Shown piece by piece: positions 49,110 to 61,862 of a stretch of 64,000 nt of DNA (its first letter is position 1; every line of letters starts with the position of its first letter). Below the pieces are notes generated by a model that had not been told where the DNA came from, did no database searches, and saw only the letters and a program-made list of their open reading frames with translations. The stretch is from assembly GCF_029227915.1 (NCBI RefSeq), contig NC_079876.1, positions 27,995,828 through 28,059,827 on the forward strand. Reading direction: 5' to 3'. The position numbers and the translations under genes were made by a program. This DNA is from Hydractinia symbiolongicarpus (lineage: Eukaryota; Cnidaria; Hydrozoa; Anthoathecata; Hydractiniidae).

Positions 49110-49579
49110 TTCGTACAAAAAACAATATGTATTTCAGAAGTGGTCCAACAGAGTCACTTTGCCAGAGCGTTGCAACCCATAGTCTGCGCAGTCGGGTAAA
49201 CAGCATCGATAATACGTTACTGGCAGTTTCTGCAATGCCTACATTATGGAACAATCCACATAATGGTCTTATGGAACAATCTGCAAAGGTCGGCCTTTTC
49301 TAGCAATATAATAAAAAACAAAAAGGTCTGGCAGTTCTTTAATTCGTCGACTTTCATTTTATTTATAAGGTCCCAATCCATATTTATACTTGGTTGTTAT
49401 CTATCTTCAACTATTTCACTGTAAATGGCTATTCATTATTATGATCCCATCTATGGTAAACTAGAGCCCAATCCTTTTTCCGTGCTAAAAAGATTACGCC
49501 ATTCCGATTACGGAGCGCTAGCTGGATCGATGTGTTGATGATGAGATCTAAAAAGCTTTTGTACAAAGAGGGCTTACAC
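49110..49579. other. Intergenic DNA, nothing recognised
   Basis: No coding sequence, hairpin or known repeat seen here. Confidence 0.3.
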
Positions 49580-50108
49580 CGTTGTAGACGGTTTCTTTGT
49601 AAGTATTAGATCAACTTTCATTAGTGGGTGCCAGTTGTTTCCCGTCAGATGAACTTGAAATAGTCCGTTACTAGGTGTGTCCGTGTAGGATATAAGATTG
49701 TTGACTCCTTTTACGGATAAGAATCAATGATGAATTCTAAGGTATAAAAGAATTTGATGGCGGATATTATATCATCATGAGAGATTGCAGAAAAAAGTCA
49801 AGCGATCGAATATCATTTGTTGCTGGATGTGGTAGCCAATTTGAATACTCGCTGTAAGACAGGTGTTGTAATTTAAACGAAAATTTAAACATTGTCTTAA
49901 AGTTAATGTAGATAAGATTCCTTGTTGGTATAAAAAGGTCAGTTCTAGACGGTAAACTTTGAGACTTTGAAATGACGTCCGCTATAGAGTGTCCGCTGCA
50001 TAGAGTATCAAAAACTTTGTATAAACGGAGATTATCATAAATAAGGACTTCACTCATGACTTTTAAAGAAAAAACGTGTCTCCACTCTTCGATAAAAACA
50101 TACACACT
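49580..50108 (-). pseudogene. Possible CUB-like coding remnant or unlinked exons
   Basis: A minus-strand frame 49767-50105 follows a good acceptor (gttcattttag). It includes YDNLRLYKVFDTLCSGHSIA, SLPSRTDLFIPTRNLIYINF and then KFSFKLQHLSYS, a pattern like the second half of a CUB domain (Cys-Gly, SxPS, then a ΦYΦxF strand). Further along the same strand, in another frame, lies GVNNLISYTDTPSNGLFQVH followed by LTGNNWHPLMKVDL (about 49606-49713), also protein-like. No joining splice sites were found, so it may be a decayed gene. It may also be chance. Confidence 0.3.
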
Positions 50109-51937
50109 AAAATGAACACAAAAATAAAAAGAGCGTCTTCAAGGGGGCATATGACGCAATCGTCGAGAGGTTTTATGAAAGCTGTACTGCTATTTCATCT
50201 GTTCCTGAAAAAAGTGTCCGCTTTTGTTAGAACTGGTTATATGTGGTCCTAATGCCTATGGTTTCTTAAGTTAACTTCAAGTTAACACGTGCAAGCAAGC
50301 TCGTCTTCAGACGATCTCTTCATACTTTCTTTAATACCTGAAAAGGCGCGATAGAAAAAATTGAAGAGGAGCCTGGAGGCGAAATTGCGTGCGTAGAACA
50401 GAGACCAGTAGTTTCACCAGCATTACAGACTATAACACAAGTTGCACTTAAAATTGCAAATTATGTGATGTCATGTGGCTTCTAGAGTTCCGCACATGTC
50501 TTCCGCAGAAAAGAACATCCTTTCGTCCTTTGGTATTCTTACCACAATCCAAAAACAGAGATAAAACAACACCTTAGTACCCAGATTACAAGCATGCTGC
50601 ACGTTATAAAATCTTTAGATAAACCGATGAAAAACCAGCAAATAACTTACTCACTGTTACTTATGATATGATGAGAATAATCGATTCCATTGCTGGAGGT
50701 CATGGCTTCAAACCGCAACATGACATATTATTATGACAGCGGCTGAAGTATGGTTTTGTTAAGAACTCAGTATGAGAAAAGAAACGGTGTCTTGGCGGTG
50801 GCCTAGATGGCCTTCTGGCAAATATGTGCGACTTCCGTATCTAATAAAAAAATTTAAAATACTTTTTTCGTAATATGCAAGCTTTTTATTTTATAATCTT
50901 ATGAGCAACGTTCGGCTTTAAATTCTAATTCTTAAATTCTGCCATGGGTCTCTCTTCAGCCAAAATACTTCTCATTAGTATCTGCTATATTTGATCATTG
51001 TGGGGCAACTATCCGATTCTTTTTTGCTTCAGCTAATGTCCTGTATACGACTCTCCCTTTGGATAGGAATGGCGTCAGTGCGGGGAGTGGTGATTGAAAT
51101 AAGTCGTATAAAGACAGAGATTCGGCGAAACAATCATTACATCACATTATGACCCCCACGTAATGATTAATTTTCAATTTTCAAAAAAGTTCACAACGAA
51201 AACAAACGCTTAAAGGAAATCAAAACATAAAGATGATATCACACTTAGTTGATATAAACACAGGAAGTCTGTGTACTGTTTGAAGAAATTTTTAAGTGAG
51301 GTGTTGTAGGTGAAATTCTTTTAACCTGGTGGGAATCTTTTTACTTTAATCCAAAATGTCGCATCAAAAAATGAAACATGTTTTAAGCCCATTCATTTTC
51401 AAGCCGTCGGAAAAACTTGATTCCTTGACACCCTTTCCTTTGGTTGACGCGCATGCCACATAGCCGAAAAAAAAGTGTTTTGTTGCCAATAAAATGGTGC
51501 CAATGACATTCATTCAAAACGTTTTGTAAAATGTTTTCTTTTCGTTATTATTTTCAATTTTCATATCTTGGCTATTCTTTTCACAGATAACCGTGTGTTA
51601 AAACGTTAAAAGTGGATTTTGACATAATTATCTTTTGTAAAAAGATTTTAAATTATATTAATTCCCTGGTGAACCCCCGTCCAAGCTAATTATCGTGTTT
51701 GAGTGACAGCTCGGAATCTGATGCGGTGTTCGTAAAAGAGAACATAATAGTTGAAAGAAAATACGATGTATTTAAAACACTTTGTTGACTCTTAGATATA
51801 ATTACATTGATGTATTTTTTTATAAGAATTCGTTCTAGTTAGCACTGATGGTCAATTCATATGGCTCTCTAATTAAATATAATGTGGAAGAATTTGAAAA
51901 GAAGTCTGAGATGATTTTATGGAGCGAGTATTCAGTA
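50109..51937. other. Intergenic DNA upstream of TIKI
   Basis: No gene supported. The TIKI promoter should lie in the last few hundred bases, but no core element can be named. A longer in-frame start for TIKI exists at 51848. Confidence 0.3.
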
Positions 51938-54900
51938 ATGATATTCTTTTTTGTAAGTTGTTTTTTATGGGTTTCCCTGTTTGTAAACATTCGATTTTAA
52001 AAATGGCAGCCGGTTTACATTTCATGTCATAGAACTCGTGTATAGTGTTTGTGATGTGATATTTAAATAATTTTTAAATAATTTTAATAATTAACAAGAT
52101 GTTGCTAAAACTCAGAGAATAAAGATTTTTTTCTCGACTTAGGTTTTGTGCGTTTGCCGTTGTACAAGTTATATAAAAGAAAAGAAAAGGCTGGTTTCAA
52201 AATTCTATTGTGAGGGCTTGGTAAGATTTATTGTTTTGTTGATAATATATAGCTAGCTATGTTTCTGGTATACCTAACTATGTAACTATATAGCTATAAT
52301 TAGTTTTAAGCTATATATATACATTAAGCTATCTTGCTGCAAATGAGCCTCAAGACAAAATTTAATATACATTACTATCAACTATAGCTAGCTAGCCAGC
52401 TAGCTAGCTACATTTTTTGCTGAAAAAGCTAGCTATTGTTATATACTCTGTATATATATGTTGTATTTTAGAAACGTAATTCTTTTCTCTGGAGCATAGA
52501 AAGAGAGTCATCTGCTCCTGTTTATTTATTTGGAACAGTGCATGCACCAAGCAATTGGGTATGGCATTACATTCCAGATAATGCCAAAGATGCATTTAAC
52601 GAAGCAACCCATGTGTATTCTGAAATTGATCTAGAAGATGAGAGCGTTTTCCAGTCAATAAACAGATGTAAATACTTACCTGGTAATTTAACGTTGGAAG
52701 ATGCGCTCCCTAAAAACTTATACTATAAATTATTAAAAACTGCAATAAAGTTTAGAGAAAGAAAAAAGAAATGGCTGTTAAAATTATCAAGCTCTCTGTT
52801 TAAAGACTTTAATGTTGGTACTTCTCACCCGTTTAATCCAAAACTTAAACCAGTTTGGTTATTAACTGAAATTTTACAGCAATGGAACAAATTTTTTGTC
52901 AAGTCACAATACCAACATAGAATTACATTAGATGCCTATTTAGTACGAAAAGCTCATGAAAGAAACGCGTACCATGGTGGTATTGAGGATGTATCAATGC
53001 ATTGTGATCCTTTGGACAAATTAAGCGCAGATAAGGTAAAGAGAATTTGCTAATACTTCAGCATACTCAAAATTGTTTTTATATTATGAGTTTTGAGGTT
53101 TAAATCATAATTAAGCCATTAATTATGGCATCTAACCACTAATTCTTGTTCCATGCACATCATAAAAATATTTTATGACTGCATGCTGATTTTTAGTATA
53201 TATATATATTCAGGGAAACAATAATAATATATAAGAATATATAAGAAATACAGTACTTGTACTTTAGTTGTACATCCTCTTGTGTCCTATATCTTTATTG
53301 TGTTTCTTTTTATCATTTTGATTTATGTGTAGGAAGAATTAGGTTTGTTTGTTTAAGCTTGCATGTTGTTAAATTGTATGCAGAAATACAATTTCTCACT
53401 TTTACATTATCATAGATATGTTTTTATTAAATATAAGTATATTTTCTCTTTTGTTGTTAACTATATGAAACCATGAAAAGATTGTTCTAGGCCTGACTAA
53501 TTGCTTTAAGGTGGGAAGTTAGGTGTATAATTGCATTGTTTATCAAGGTTACAGCCACAGTTTGTTAGGAACTTACCTATTTCGTGTAATATGTAATCAG
53601 ACTACAGTTGCCATTCATTCTTTATTTACCAAGCATAAGTATCTTAATAAGTTGTTTATTTAATAAAAAACAGGGCGGGCAAAATACGAGATAAGTTATC
53701 CCTTTTAATACAAAATATAGATAACAGACATACATGATAAAAACAATTGGTGCGTTAAAGTTTGATAAGAAACCATTTTGTTGTTATTGCTTTGGATTTT
53801 TATCATAACTCGTAACAATCAAGGATATAAATAAAAAGAAGGAAATTTCTCAAAATTTAATGTTTTAACCACAATTGATAACATCAATGAAATTTAAGAG
53901 ATCTTGATCAATATTTCATCCTGAAAACAAACTTAAGACACTTGATGACAGAATCTAACAAGCTTGTGTGTTGCTTGCTTCTTACTAGGTTAAAGCACAT
54001 GTTGATATGTAAGGTGTTAGCTGTCACATTTCTGCTGTTTTGCAGTCAGTTTTGAAAAATTCTCTGCAAATACAGAGCCTAAAATACATAACTTTTATTA
54101 AATACTATATAACTTTTTTGAAAAATTAATAGTTGAAACAAAGAGAAAAAAAAATTTTTATTACCTTTACAATCATTGAAAAATAAATGAATAACTTTAA
54201 TTAAGAAGAGGAGATTACAGTTAATGCAATGCCTTTATATTTGACCAGCTAATAGCCTTATTATTGTGCCAATCCTTATTATATTCTGTTTTAAATATGT
54301 CATTTTTATAATTCCAAAAAATATACGTATTTAATGTGTTTTATTTAAAAGTTTGCTTTATAAAAATTTTAAACATTCGTTTTACTTTTTTTAGGTCAAC
54401 CTTGCATTGAATGTGACTCTGCATGTGCAAGATCACAAAATGTCTGGTCGTTGGAAAGTTAAAGATTACGACATCCGAAGAACTGCAAATTTATACACTT
54501 GCGGTAATCCAATGAACACAAGTAAACTTGTGACAATGTTCGGTGATTTTGTAGGCAACGATTTTCAACAGCGTCTTGAAGAAATAGACGAATACTTGTC
54601 ACGAGAACTTGTTTATAAGCGAAATATCGAAATGGCCAATAGAATAGATAGCATGTTAAAAAACAAAGAGTTGGATTCAGCCAAAATGTTTTTCCTTGTG
54701 GGAGCAGGTATGTTTATAAACACAGTTTTATGAGTTAACGGAATCAATATAATAATTCAATTTTTTTTGCTTATTCACAAAATTTGTCTTACTTGGCAAT
54801 GTAAAAGAACAAAAAGTAAGATACGTCACAATGTCAATAGAATTATATTATGTTATTGCACTATTTTGAATCTAATAACAGACAAAGAATAGGAAAAATT

Positions 54901-56029
54901 GACTTTTTACTACATGACTAACTAATATAATATGGTAAGAAATGATCTACTGTTCAATCATTGCAAATGGAATGGGTTGATGATGTCATAAGAAATCCTT
55001 TTCACTCCAATATATACTAGTCATGAATCTAAAAGGGATGATGTTGTACATTATTCTCATCACCATTTCAAACTCTATCCAATAAGCAAGTATTTGACTG
55101 AATTTAATTTGCATCAAATACCAGTAAAATTACTATGCATCTTAAATAAGCACACCCACCTCCCCCTCACTCCCTCCAATGACCCATTATCCGCAGGCAA
55201 TACGTTCCACTTTGGTCTATGTTTCAACTCTATGTTCTTATTTTAAATCAGTTGGATGCATATACAGTATTGATGGTATTTCCTATTAAAACTATTATTT
55301 TAGCTCACTTGCTAAGCAATGATTCTGTTGATCATCTGCTTCAACGAAAAGGATACACCGTCAGACATATTAAACCAGATGAAGCTATCCCAGCGTAAGT
55401 ATTTATTTGAGCGACTGATTATTTTTTATACATCTTTAAGTAAATATTTAAATTCAATTTGTTTCTTGTCGAATGAATAAAAACAAGAAAAAAACTGAAA
55501 AGGTGTGTAGCGGTTTACGTGATCTATATTTTTATTTTCATTAGAACTATCAGGCGGAAAAAAAGACGCGAAATGTTGTTCAATAATAATTGGTTCAGTG
55601 GGTATGTATCAGAATTTTATTATTAAATAGAAAATCAGTTTAAGGACAAAAGTCTATAATAATAGCCGTTTGTCTGCATATTACGGAAATACGAAATGCA
55701 ATATATAAAGGACAGGCGACCCCGTGGATCTTTCCACTGGTTGACGACTAATTTGAAAATAATACACATGAGTGTTCATTTGACTGTGATTAATTTTCAA
55801 TGTAATAACCACATTGCAATCTTTCTTTCTTTTTAGGAAAACCACTAAAGAACGTCCACCGCCGGTGGAAGAGAAACCGCAGCCACCACCACCACCGCCC
55901 ATTGTTATCATCAAGAGGGTGAAGAAGACATATGTGTATTATTACAATAGTGAAAACCATGTGCACCCACATCGAGGTGTTATCATGAGCACCATTTTAG
56001 TACTGATGTATTACGCATGCTTTCTATGA
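51938..56029 (+). CDS. TIKI: TIKI-type metalloprotease (TRABD2-like), Wnt inhibitor
   Basis: Exons 51938-51952, 52143-52220, 52472-53035, 54395-54707, 55304-55394, 55545-55601 and 55837-56029 agree in phase and encode about 436 residues. The spliced N-terminus MIFFFVLCVCRCTS makes a signal peptide, which is why I chose this ATG. The frame stays open upstream to an ATG at 51848. Residues 52-55 (GTVH) and 322-325 (GAAH) are the two GxxH motifs of the TraB/TIKI fold, whose histidines are taken to bind metal. Other family blocks are SFLWSI, HYIPDNAKDAF, EIDLEDE, KPVWLL and ELVYKRNIEMANRID. The C-terminus has a KPQPPPPPP run, a basic patch and a final hydrophobic stretch ending in MSTILVLMYYACFL, a likely membrane or lipid anchor. 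TIKI proteins cleave the N-terminus of Wnt ligands, reducing receptor binding. The first two short exons are the least certain part. Confidence 0.9.
52240..52440. repeat. AGCT/TA simple-sequence region in a TIKI intron
   Basis: Runs of tatagctagctatg and agctagctagccagctagct in the intron between 52220 and 52472. It can form many short hairpins and is likely length-variable. Confidence 0.6.
53036..54394 (+). other. TIKI intron of 1.36 kb
   Basis: AT-rich, with a TA microsatellite near 53200 and nothing else recognised. The acceptor is tttttttag. Confidence 0.4.
55653..55751 (+). mobile_element. Helitron-like non-autonomous element in a TIKI intron
   Basis: Starts TCTATAATAATAGCCG, has the hairpin cccgtggatctttccactgg, and ends gacgaCTAA followed by T. 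It fits the TC...hairpin...CTRR pattern of the family at 36973-37468, although the left flank is G instead of A. It lies 52 bases after exon 55545-55601 and 86 bases before exon 55837. Confidence 0.55.
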
Positions 56030-56224
56030 TTGGTGCAGTAGAGAAGACTAGCTGATGAGTCCAAAAATGAAAGTCGTGATGGTTGCTCCAGTTGAGCAAA
56101 AGTGAGCGAGGGAGCGCGATTTTAAGCCATAAGAAGACCATGTTTCTTGATTGGGAGCGAAGTCGAACGCTTGCAACAGAAGGAATTACCTTTTACCCGA
56201 ATTACTTAAGAGTTTGGTGTAAAC

Positions 56225-56230
56225 AATAAA
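56225..56230 (+). promoter_or_regulatory. Likely polyadenylation signal of the TIKI gene
   Basis: AATAAA about 200 bases after the TIKI stop codon at 56029, within a plausible 3' UTR. Assignment is by position only. Confidence 0.4.
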
Positions 56231-56299
56231 AGAACTTGGTGAAACCAAAAAATCTTTTAAATTAAAATGTCAATAGTGATAATTATTTGCACCCACATC

Positions 56300-57410
56300 G
56301 ATCTGCTAGAAGTAAACGGTCGAGTAAGTGGAAGTTTTATGAAGTACCGACATACAAGATGACAATCTAAAGTCACGTGTTCAGATGACTATATATACAT
56401 ATATATATTATGATAAGAATTATTTTCAATTTTCTTCCTTATTCATTATTTTTTTTTGGTTTTCGTTCTAGCTTTATATATATTTCATACTATCCTCTAG
56501 TATAGCTAAAGTTTGGCTTCGAGTGACATAAAAATTTACGGAAGTGTTACGTCGTTAATAGAGAAAAAACATGGTGTACAACTCTTATTGGAAATCAAAA
56601 GCAGTTCATGTTTCCAATTCCGTCCGGAGCGGTAATAATGCTGAGAATAACTCCTTCTAGCAGTTGTTTAGGTTTTATTTTTGAACGTGCCTGTCAATTT
56701 TTCCGACGGAAGGCATTGATGAGGCATAGAATATAGAAATGATCACTGCCCTTGTCCCTCCGTTACTTCCTTCCTTTCACCCTCCCTTTCTTCCGCGTCT
56801 TGCACGCGGAATCACATGCGGTTTGTTTGCAATTTACCGCAGATGATAGTGCCTGATTTGCTAACCGACAAACGAAAGATTGTAATCTCTCTAATCTGAT
56901 TGGTTGCTGATAAGGTCTTATTGTTTATGTGTCCTAAAACGTGATTTTTACTTTGGAAAAGAAGTTTTAAGCCTTCCGGATTTGTTTTGAAAGTTGAGGG
57001 TTTTTTTAACTTTCTTTGTGAACTGGAACAAAAGTTTTTTTAAAAAAAAGTGAATTTGGTCCGGTATGATGCAGAGTGATAATCGGGTAAATTATGAGCA
57101 CGATTAAGTGACAAAAATTGTAAAACCAATTGAAGTAAACAAACCTTGTTGTGCACCAATCAGAAATAAGACGGCACTTTAAACACGGGGTTTAACCAAT
57201 TGGAAATAGCATTCTTTTTTATATCACGAATAAATTAGTGAGTATAAGAGGAGAGAGAGAAAAGGATGTTTTATAAATAAATATGTGAATTTTGTATATT
57301 TTTGTATTTATAAACTATACGCTTGACATGTGTATAAATAATCAAGACCAAGTATTAAAATAGTTGAACAAACTTTCTACATATTTATATTTTTACTCAC
57401 CTGTACGTAA
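56300..57410. other. Intergenic DNA downstream of TIKI
   Basis: No gene or repeat family recognised. Contains TA-rich microsatellite sequence near 56390-56410. Confidence 0.3.
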
Positions 57411-57414
57411 TATT

Positions 57415-57655
57415 TCAAATGTTTTCATGTACCGCTGACACGAAATTTCAAAATGAATACAATTCGAAATGTCTTATGATTCTCAGAATACAAGCTGTAT
57501 GTACCCCTGTGTGCATAAGAGGCTCTAGAGACAGACAATTATTTTAAATGTTTTCATGTACCGCCATCATTAAGTTTTAAAATAATTAAAATTTAATGTC
57601 CTATGATTCTCATGGAGTACAAACTGTATGTATGCCTGAGAGGCTCTGGTGGATG
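57415..57655 (+). repeat. Imperfect direct repeat, two copies of about 110 bases
   Basis: Both copies contain aaatgttttcatgtaccgc, then tcctatgattctca or tcttatgattctca, then agctgtatgta or aactgtatgta, then agaggctct. They start near 57417 and 57546. Divergence is high, so this is an old duplication. Confidence 0.6.
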
Positions 57656-58740
57656 AGAAAATATGCCATTGCCATTTTTGTTGCGTCAGAATGTAAAAAG
57701 GCTTACAAATAAAAAACGAAAAAGATAGAAAATGTTTTTTCAAACATATTTTGAAAAATCATTTTAAATATAGTGTTAGTCTGAAACATTACCAAGCGCA
57801 ACTCAGATGCTTTTAAGCTCATTACCGTGGAGAAGACCAACGCAAACTACACGCTACTGCTAAAAGTTGTTATTAAAAATTGTATTTCGAACCAGATTTT
57901 CTGTGGTGAGGTTGGCTTTTAAATATTCTGGTTGACTTAACAAATCCTTTCGCGCGAAAAGTTATTTCTGCTTTGATTGACAGAAAATGCCGTCAGCCAA
58001 TCAGAGGGCTTAGAATAACAGATCGTTAAGTATATTTTGTGAAGTAAAACGGGTGTGTGTTTACGCACTCTGTGTAAGAAGAGTTTTTCCCACAAAAAAT
58101 ATCGAAAAAAGCTGACGACTGCAGCACAGTTGCTCTCAAATGAGATATGACAAGTATTTTTCATAAACTTCTTAGCTCAGCATAAGCCAAGGATAATCCA
58201 TTTAGTGCTGCCTATATTAACAGCGTCCTGTGACGTCTTACGTAGCCACCCTCCTGTGAGTTATCTACTAAGTAGGTAATCATGCAGTAAAGCTGCACGG
58301 TAAGCCGATTAAAATAAAATATTGCCTTAAACTGCTCTTTGCTTGGTCTTAAGACTCGCTCCATCACGGGTGTTTTCTTTTTGCTTTAATTAACTTGTCA
58401 TATTAATATGTCCGGTCGTAAATTGTAAAAGCATTTAATAAATGTAGAAAATGTAAAAATGTATTTTACAGTCACCGAACTGACTTTATTTACTTTCTAT
58501 ATGATTTATATGTGTCTCCAAAGTGAACTCAAGTTTTTTAGTGCGACTCTTTAGTAAAAACGCACACGACTTTGACATTCTAAATTCAAAATCATTTAAG
58601 TTAGAAATACTCCAAGATTTATAACCAATTTGCATCTAAATAAAAATAAAAACATAAACAAAAAACTCCGATGACTATAACTTGGCTGCCGTAAATATAG
58701 GAAAAAATGCCTTTTTATCTACTTAACCTTCTTTTCCGTC

Positions 58741-58800
58741 CAACCCCGTCTCCAGGGTCTCGGCTTTGACAAAGACAGCATGCCCTGGGGAAGGATATGC
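58741..58800. repeat. Hairpin repeat (CCTCGTCCCC family)
   Basis: ccccgtctccagggtctcgg at the left and catgccctggggaaggat at the right, the diverged family core in opposite orientations. Confidence 0.45.
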
Positions 58801-59442
58801 TGTTCCACTTGTAGGCCTATACTTATGTCGTCGATAGTTTATGGGAAAATCGTTAAGAAATTAAAAAAGAAAGTAAAAAATACATCATACGCCAATTCCA
58901 TTTTGATGTGCTTTTAAGGTCTCTTCCCAATTATTTTGTACTGCATAAAACGCGAATTCATTTTCGAGGCTCACAACTGGGAGTCACAGCCTGTTTTTAA
59001 AGTTTATTAGTAAGGCGAAGCCCTGGGTAAAACGCTGATACGATGCCATATACCCAACGCATTATAAAGCATGTTTTCGTTCTCATTTTAGGATCGTCAA
59101 TACAAGTTTTTTGCGTAATCGAGACATGGTTTTAATGCACGTAATTCGTGTTATGCAACATGTGGTAAAAGAAAAAAAATTGAAACAAAAACCACCATCA
59201 ATTCTGTCTTTCTATAAAAATATGAATGCAATTTGGTTTACCGCGTCTAGCCCACAGTTCTGTTAGTTCAACTCGTTATATATCTATTCATGAATGGTGT
59301 CATTCATGCTAGTCTTTGACCAATAAATTGACCAATAGATACTAAGGGAGAGGAATCTCGCTTACCCAGATCGCATTCAAAACCAACTTCTCGTGTTTCC
59401 CGGTCCTGTAAGCATAGCAAACGTAAAAGAGTCCTGTGACTA

Positions 59443-59545
59443 ACCTCATCCCCAGGGGGCTCTTAACTTTTTCACATTGAGGCCAGAGGCAAAGTACACG
59501 CTAGCGGCTTTGATACGGGGTAAGAAACCCTGCGGACGGGAATGT
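59443..59545. repeat. Hairpin repeat (CCTCGTCCCC family)
   Basis: aacctcatccccagggggct at the left and aaccctgcggacgggaatg at the right, with the usual loop of about 60 bases between. Confidence 0.5.
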
Positions 59546-61620
59546 GACTGAAAATCGTGTTGTATTTTTTCAGTAGCCTAACGACCTACGTTAGTAGCTT
59601 AGTTAACTTAGTTTTCTTCGAGAATACAAAAATTTCCTTTACATGAAAGCTGTCTGTCACAGGCGCCGCACTTTCTGTGTTCAGTATGTAAAAAATACAA
59701 ATGGGATGGAGGTCAAACGTAGACGTAAGCAAATTTCTTTTTTTATTATTAAAACGTACACCCCTGCACCACTTCACTTGCACCCCAATAAGAGTATACC
59801 CAGCTTTACACGCAAAATCTATTTTTAAGCGCGCAGTCCCAATTACAGTAATCGTTGACAAAAACAAACAAATGAATTTCCTTTAACTATAATTTGTTTG
59901 GAATTTTTTCTGACAGCTAAAAGGATTACATTAACTTCTAAAACATGTAATTAAGCAAACTTAATTGATTTTAAAATAAAGATGTTATTGACAATATCCT
60001 TAATTTATCACATAGTCTCTAGAATTAATTAGTTTTTGTCAAACATGACACAATTGGGGGTGCAAAACCTAGAATTGTAAAAGAATTGAGGCTAAAAAAT
60101 CTCTTTTGTGTTAGACCACGGCGCTTATTGATTACGATCAGACTCACGCAGTAAATAATTTGGAGTAATTACGCTCATTAAATAACTCAATTGATCGTTA
60201 TTGTTTAAAAAGTCGACACGACACCTGTTTTGAGGGCTATTACACATGGTATTTTTAAGACGTCGTGGTAACGACGGTTTTAAAGATGACGTGTTGCATT
60301 ATACGACTTCGAACTGATACGACGAGTTTTAATTGTCTTGAAAATGTATTAGTAGGAATGTTTATGTTACAATAACGATATAAACCGTCTGTAAGCAGAA
60401 GATAGTAGCTGCGAGTAACGGCGGGCGAATTTTCAAGGCTTTTTTTTGGCTAGTAACTTCTTTGCATTTAGCATGTGTCAACACTCTACAAAAAACTGCC
60501 CGTAGTTAGAATTACGTGGTAGAAAGAATTTCCCTTTCTTTACTTTAAATATTCTTATAATATTATTAGCTAATTTTTCTAAAAAATTAAATTTTTTGTA
60601 GAAGTTCCTAAGAAACCGTTTTCTTACTAAAAATTCTATTTGACTGACTTGTACCATATTGCTTGCGTAAGAAGCATAACCGGTTTTAACATACGCGTGC
60701 TGTTTCACAAAAGATATAAATTTTGCAACCACTTCTTAATATAACATAATTTGAAACAAAGAAACGGACTTATAGCTTAACGTTGTTTTTTGTTTGCTTC
60801 TCAACACAGCCGGATATCAGGATAAACACTTTTAATAAAGTATTTAAAACACGTGGGGAGGAGAGTTTGATCCGTCCTTTTGAATAGTAATCCACTAAAT
60901 CCCGCGTCTCCTGCTGGTTTTACTCAAAAGATGTGAAATCGATACCTTTGCATGCTATTACCTAAAAACTTTAAAACATGCGATTTCTTTTCTTTACAAA
61001 TTCAACTGAACCATTTAACTACGTTGCTTAGCGACGACATGCTATGAATGGGAGGTGCAGGTTTTGTTTTTAATTACATGTCAGATTTACCCCCGGATAG
61101 AAAAAAATTCAATAATGGCGGCTAGTATTATTGTTGTGGTAAAGAGATGACAATTAGCGAATGTCAAATTTCTACCTCCATCAGTGTTCGTACATTAGCG
61201 ATATTGTTCCAGCATCTAGCGTGAGAATTAAATGCTGGAAACGTATTAAGTTCTAACCGCAAAGTAAATTTTATTAAACTAATTACAAAAACACGTGCAG
61301 ACAATATTGTGTGTAGAGTTAGCTCGCATTTTTTACAACAGCTTCCTGAATTTTTCCCTTGTCCGGTTGAGTTATCCCAAGATACATTTCTTTCCCCAGA
61401 TTTCTTGGAGATTCAACCGTAAATTTATCCAAATATGGTTAAGATGTATTCGTCTTACTTATTCTTGTTCGAAGAATGAAAATAAAAATACCTTGTTTCC
61501 AATACATTTGTCTCATTCTTATGGTGAGAAAAAAATTACGGGAACGAAGTGAAAAGTAAACCTTAAGTTTCGTTGAAGAAGTGTAAACTACTCGTTAAGA
61601 GAATCCGCAGAATTAAGTCA
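59546..61620. other. Intergenic DNA, no gene supported
   Basis: Short frames at 59643-59828, 60478-60732 and 61295-61552 show no domain, no splice context and no family resemblance. No repeat was recognised. Confidence 0.3.
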
Positions 61621-61624
61621 GCCG

Positions 61625-61862
61625 TGCATATGCCGCATTTGATATTTCGTGAAATAACTATTTCGTGCGTTCGTAGCACGACTTATTTCTCGCGCACAAG
61701 CAGACAGACGGAATACGTGTACTAATACACAAGACTAGTCGGGGGACCAGTCCATGCACGCAGTACAGCACCAGGCTAAGTCTGCGAGAAACCCTCGGTG
61801 ATTATGCCGCCATACGATATCGGCGGCCGCATTGCAGACAGAATACGGGTATTAGTATAAAG
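61625..61862 (-). mobile_element. Two adjacent degenerate Helitron-like units
   Basis: The first unit (partial, about 61625-61734) ends gacggaatacgtgtactaat...aaGA. It abuts a second that begins CTAGtcggggg at 61735 and ends near gaatacgggtattagtata at about 61860. This is the same head-to-tail arrangement as at 36973-37468, but more decayed. Confidence 0.5.

Noticed and set aside
55790-55972. Minus-strand frames with Gly runs opposite the last TIKI exon
   Set aside because: Antisense of the proline-rich TIKI tail.
60478-60732. 84-codon minus-strand Lys/Phe-rich frame
   Set aside because: Composition fits random AT-rich DNA and no family pattern was seen.
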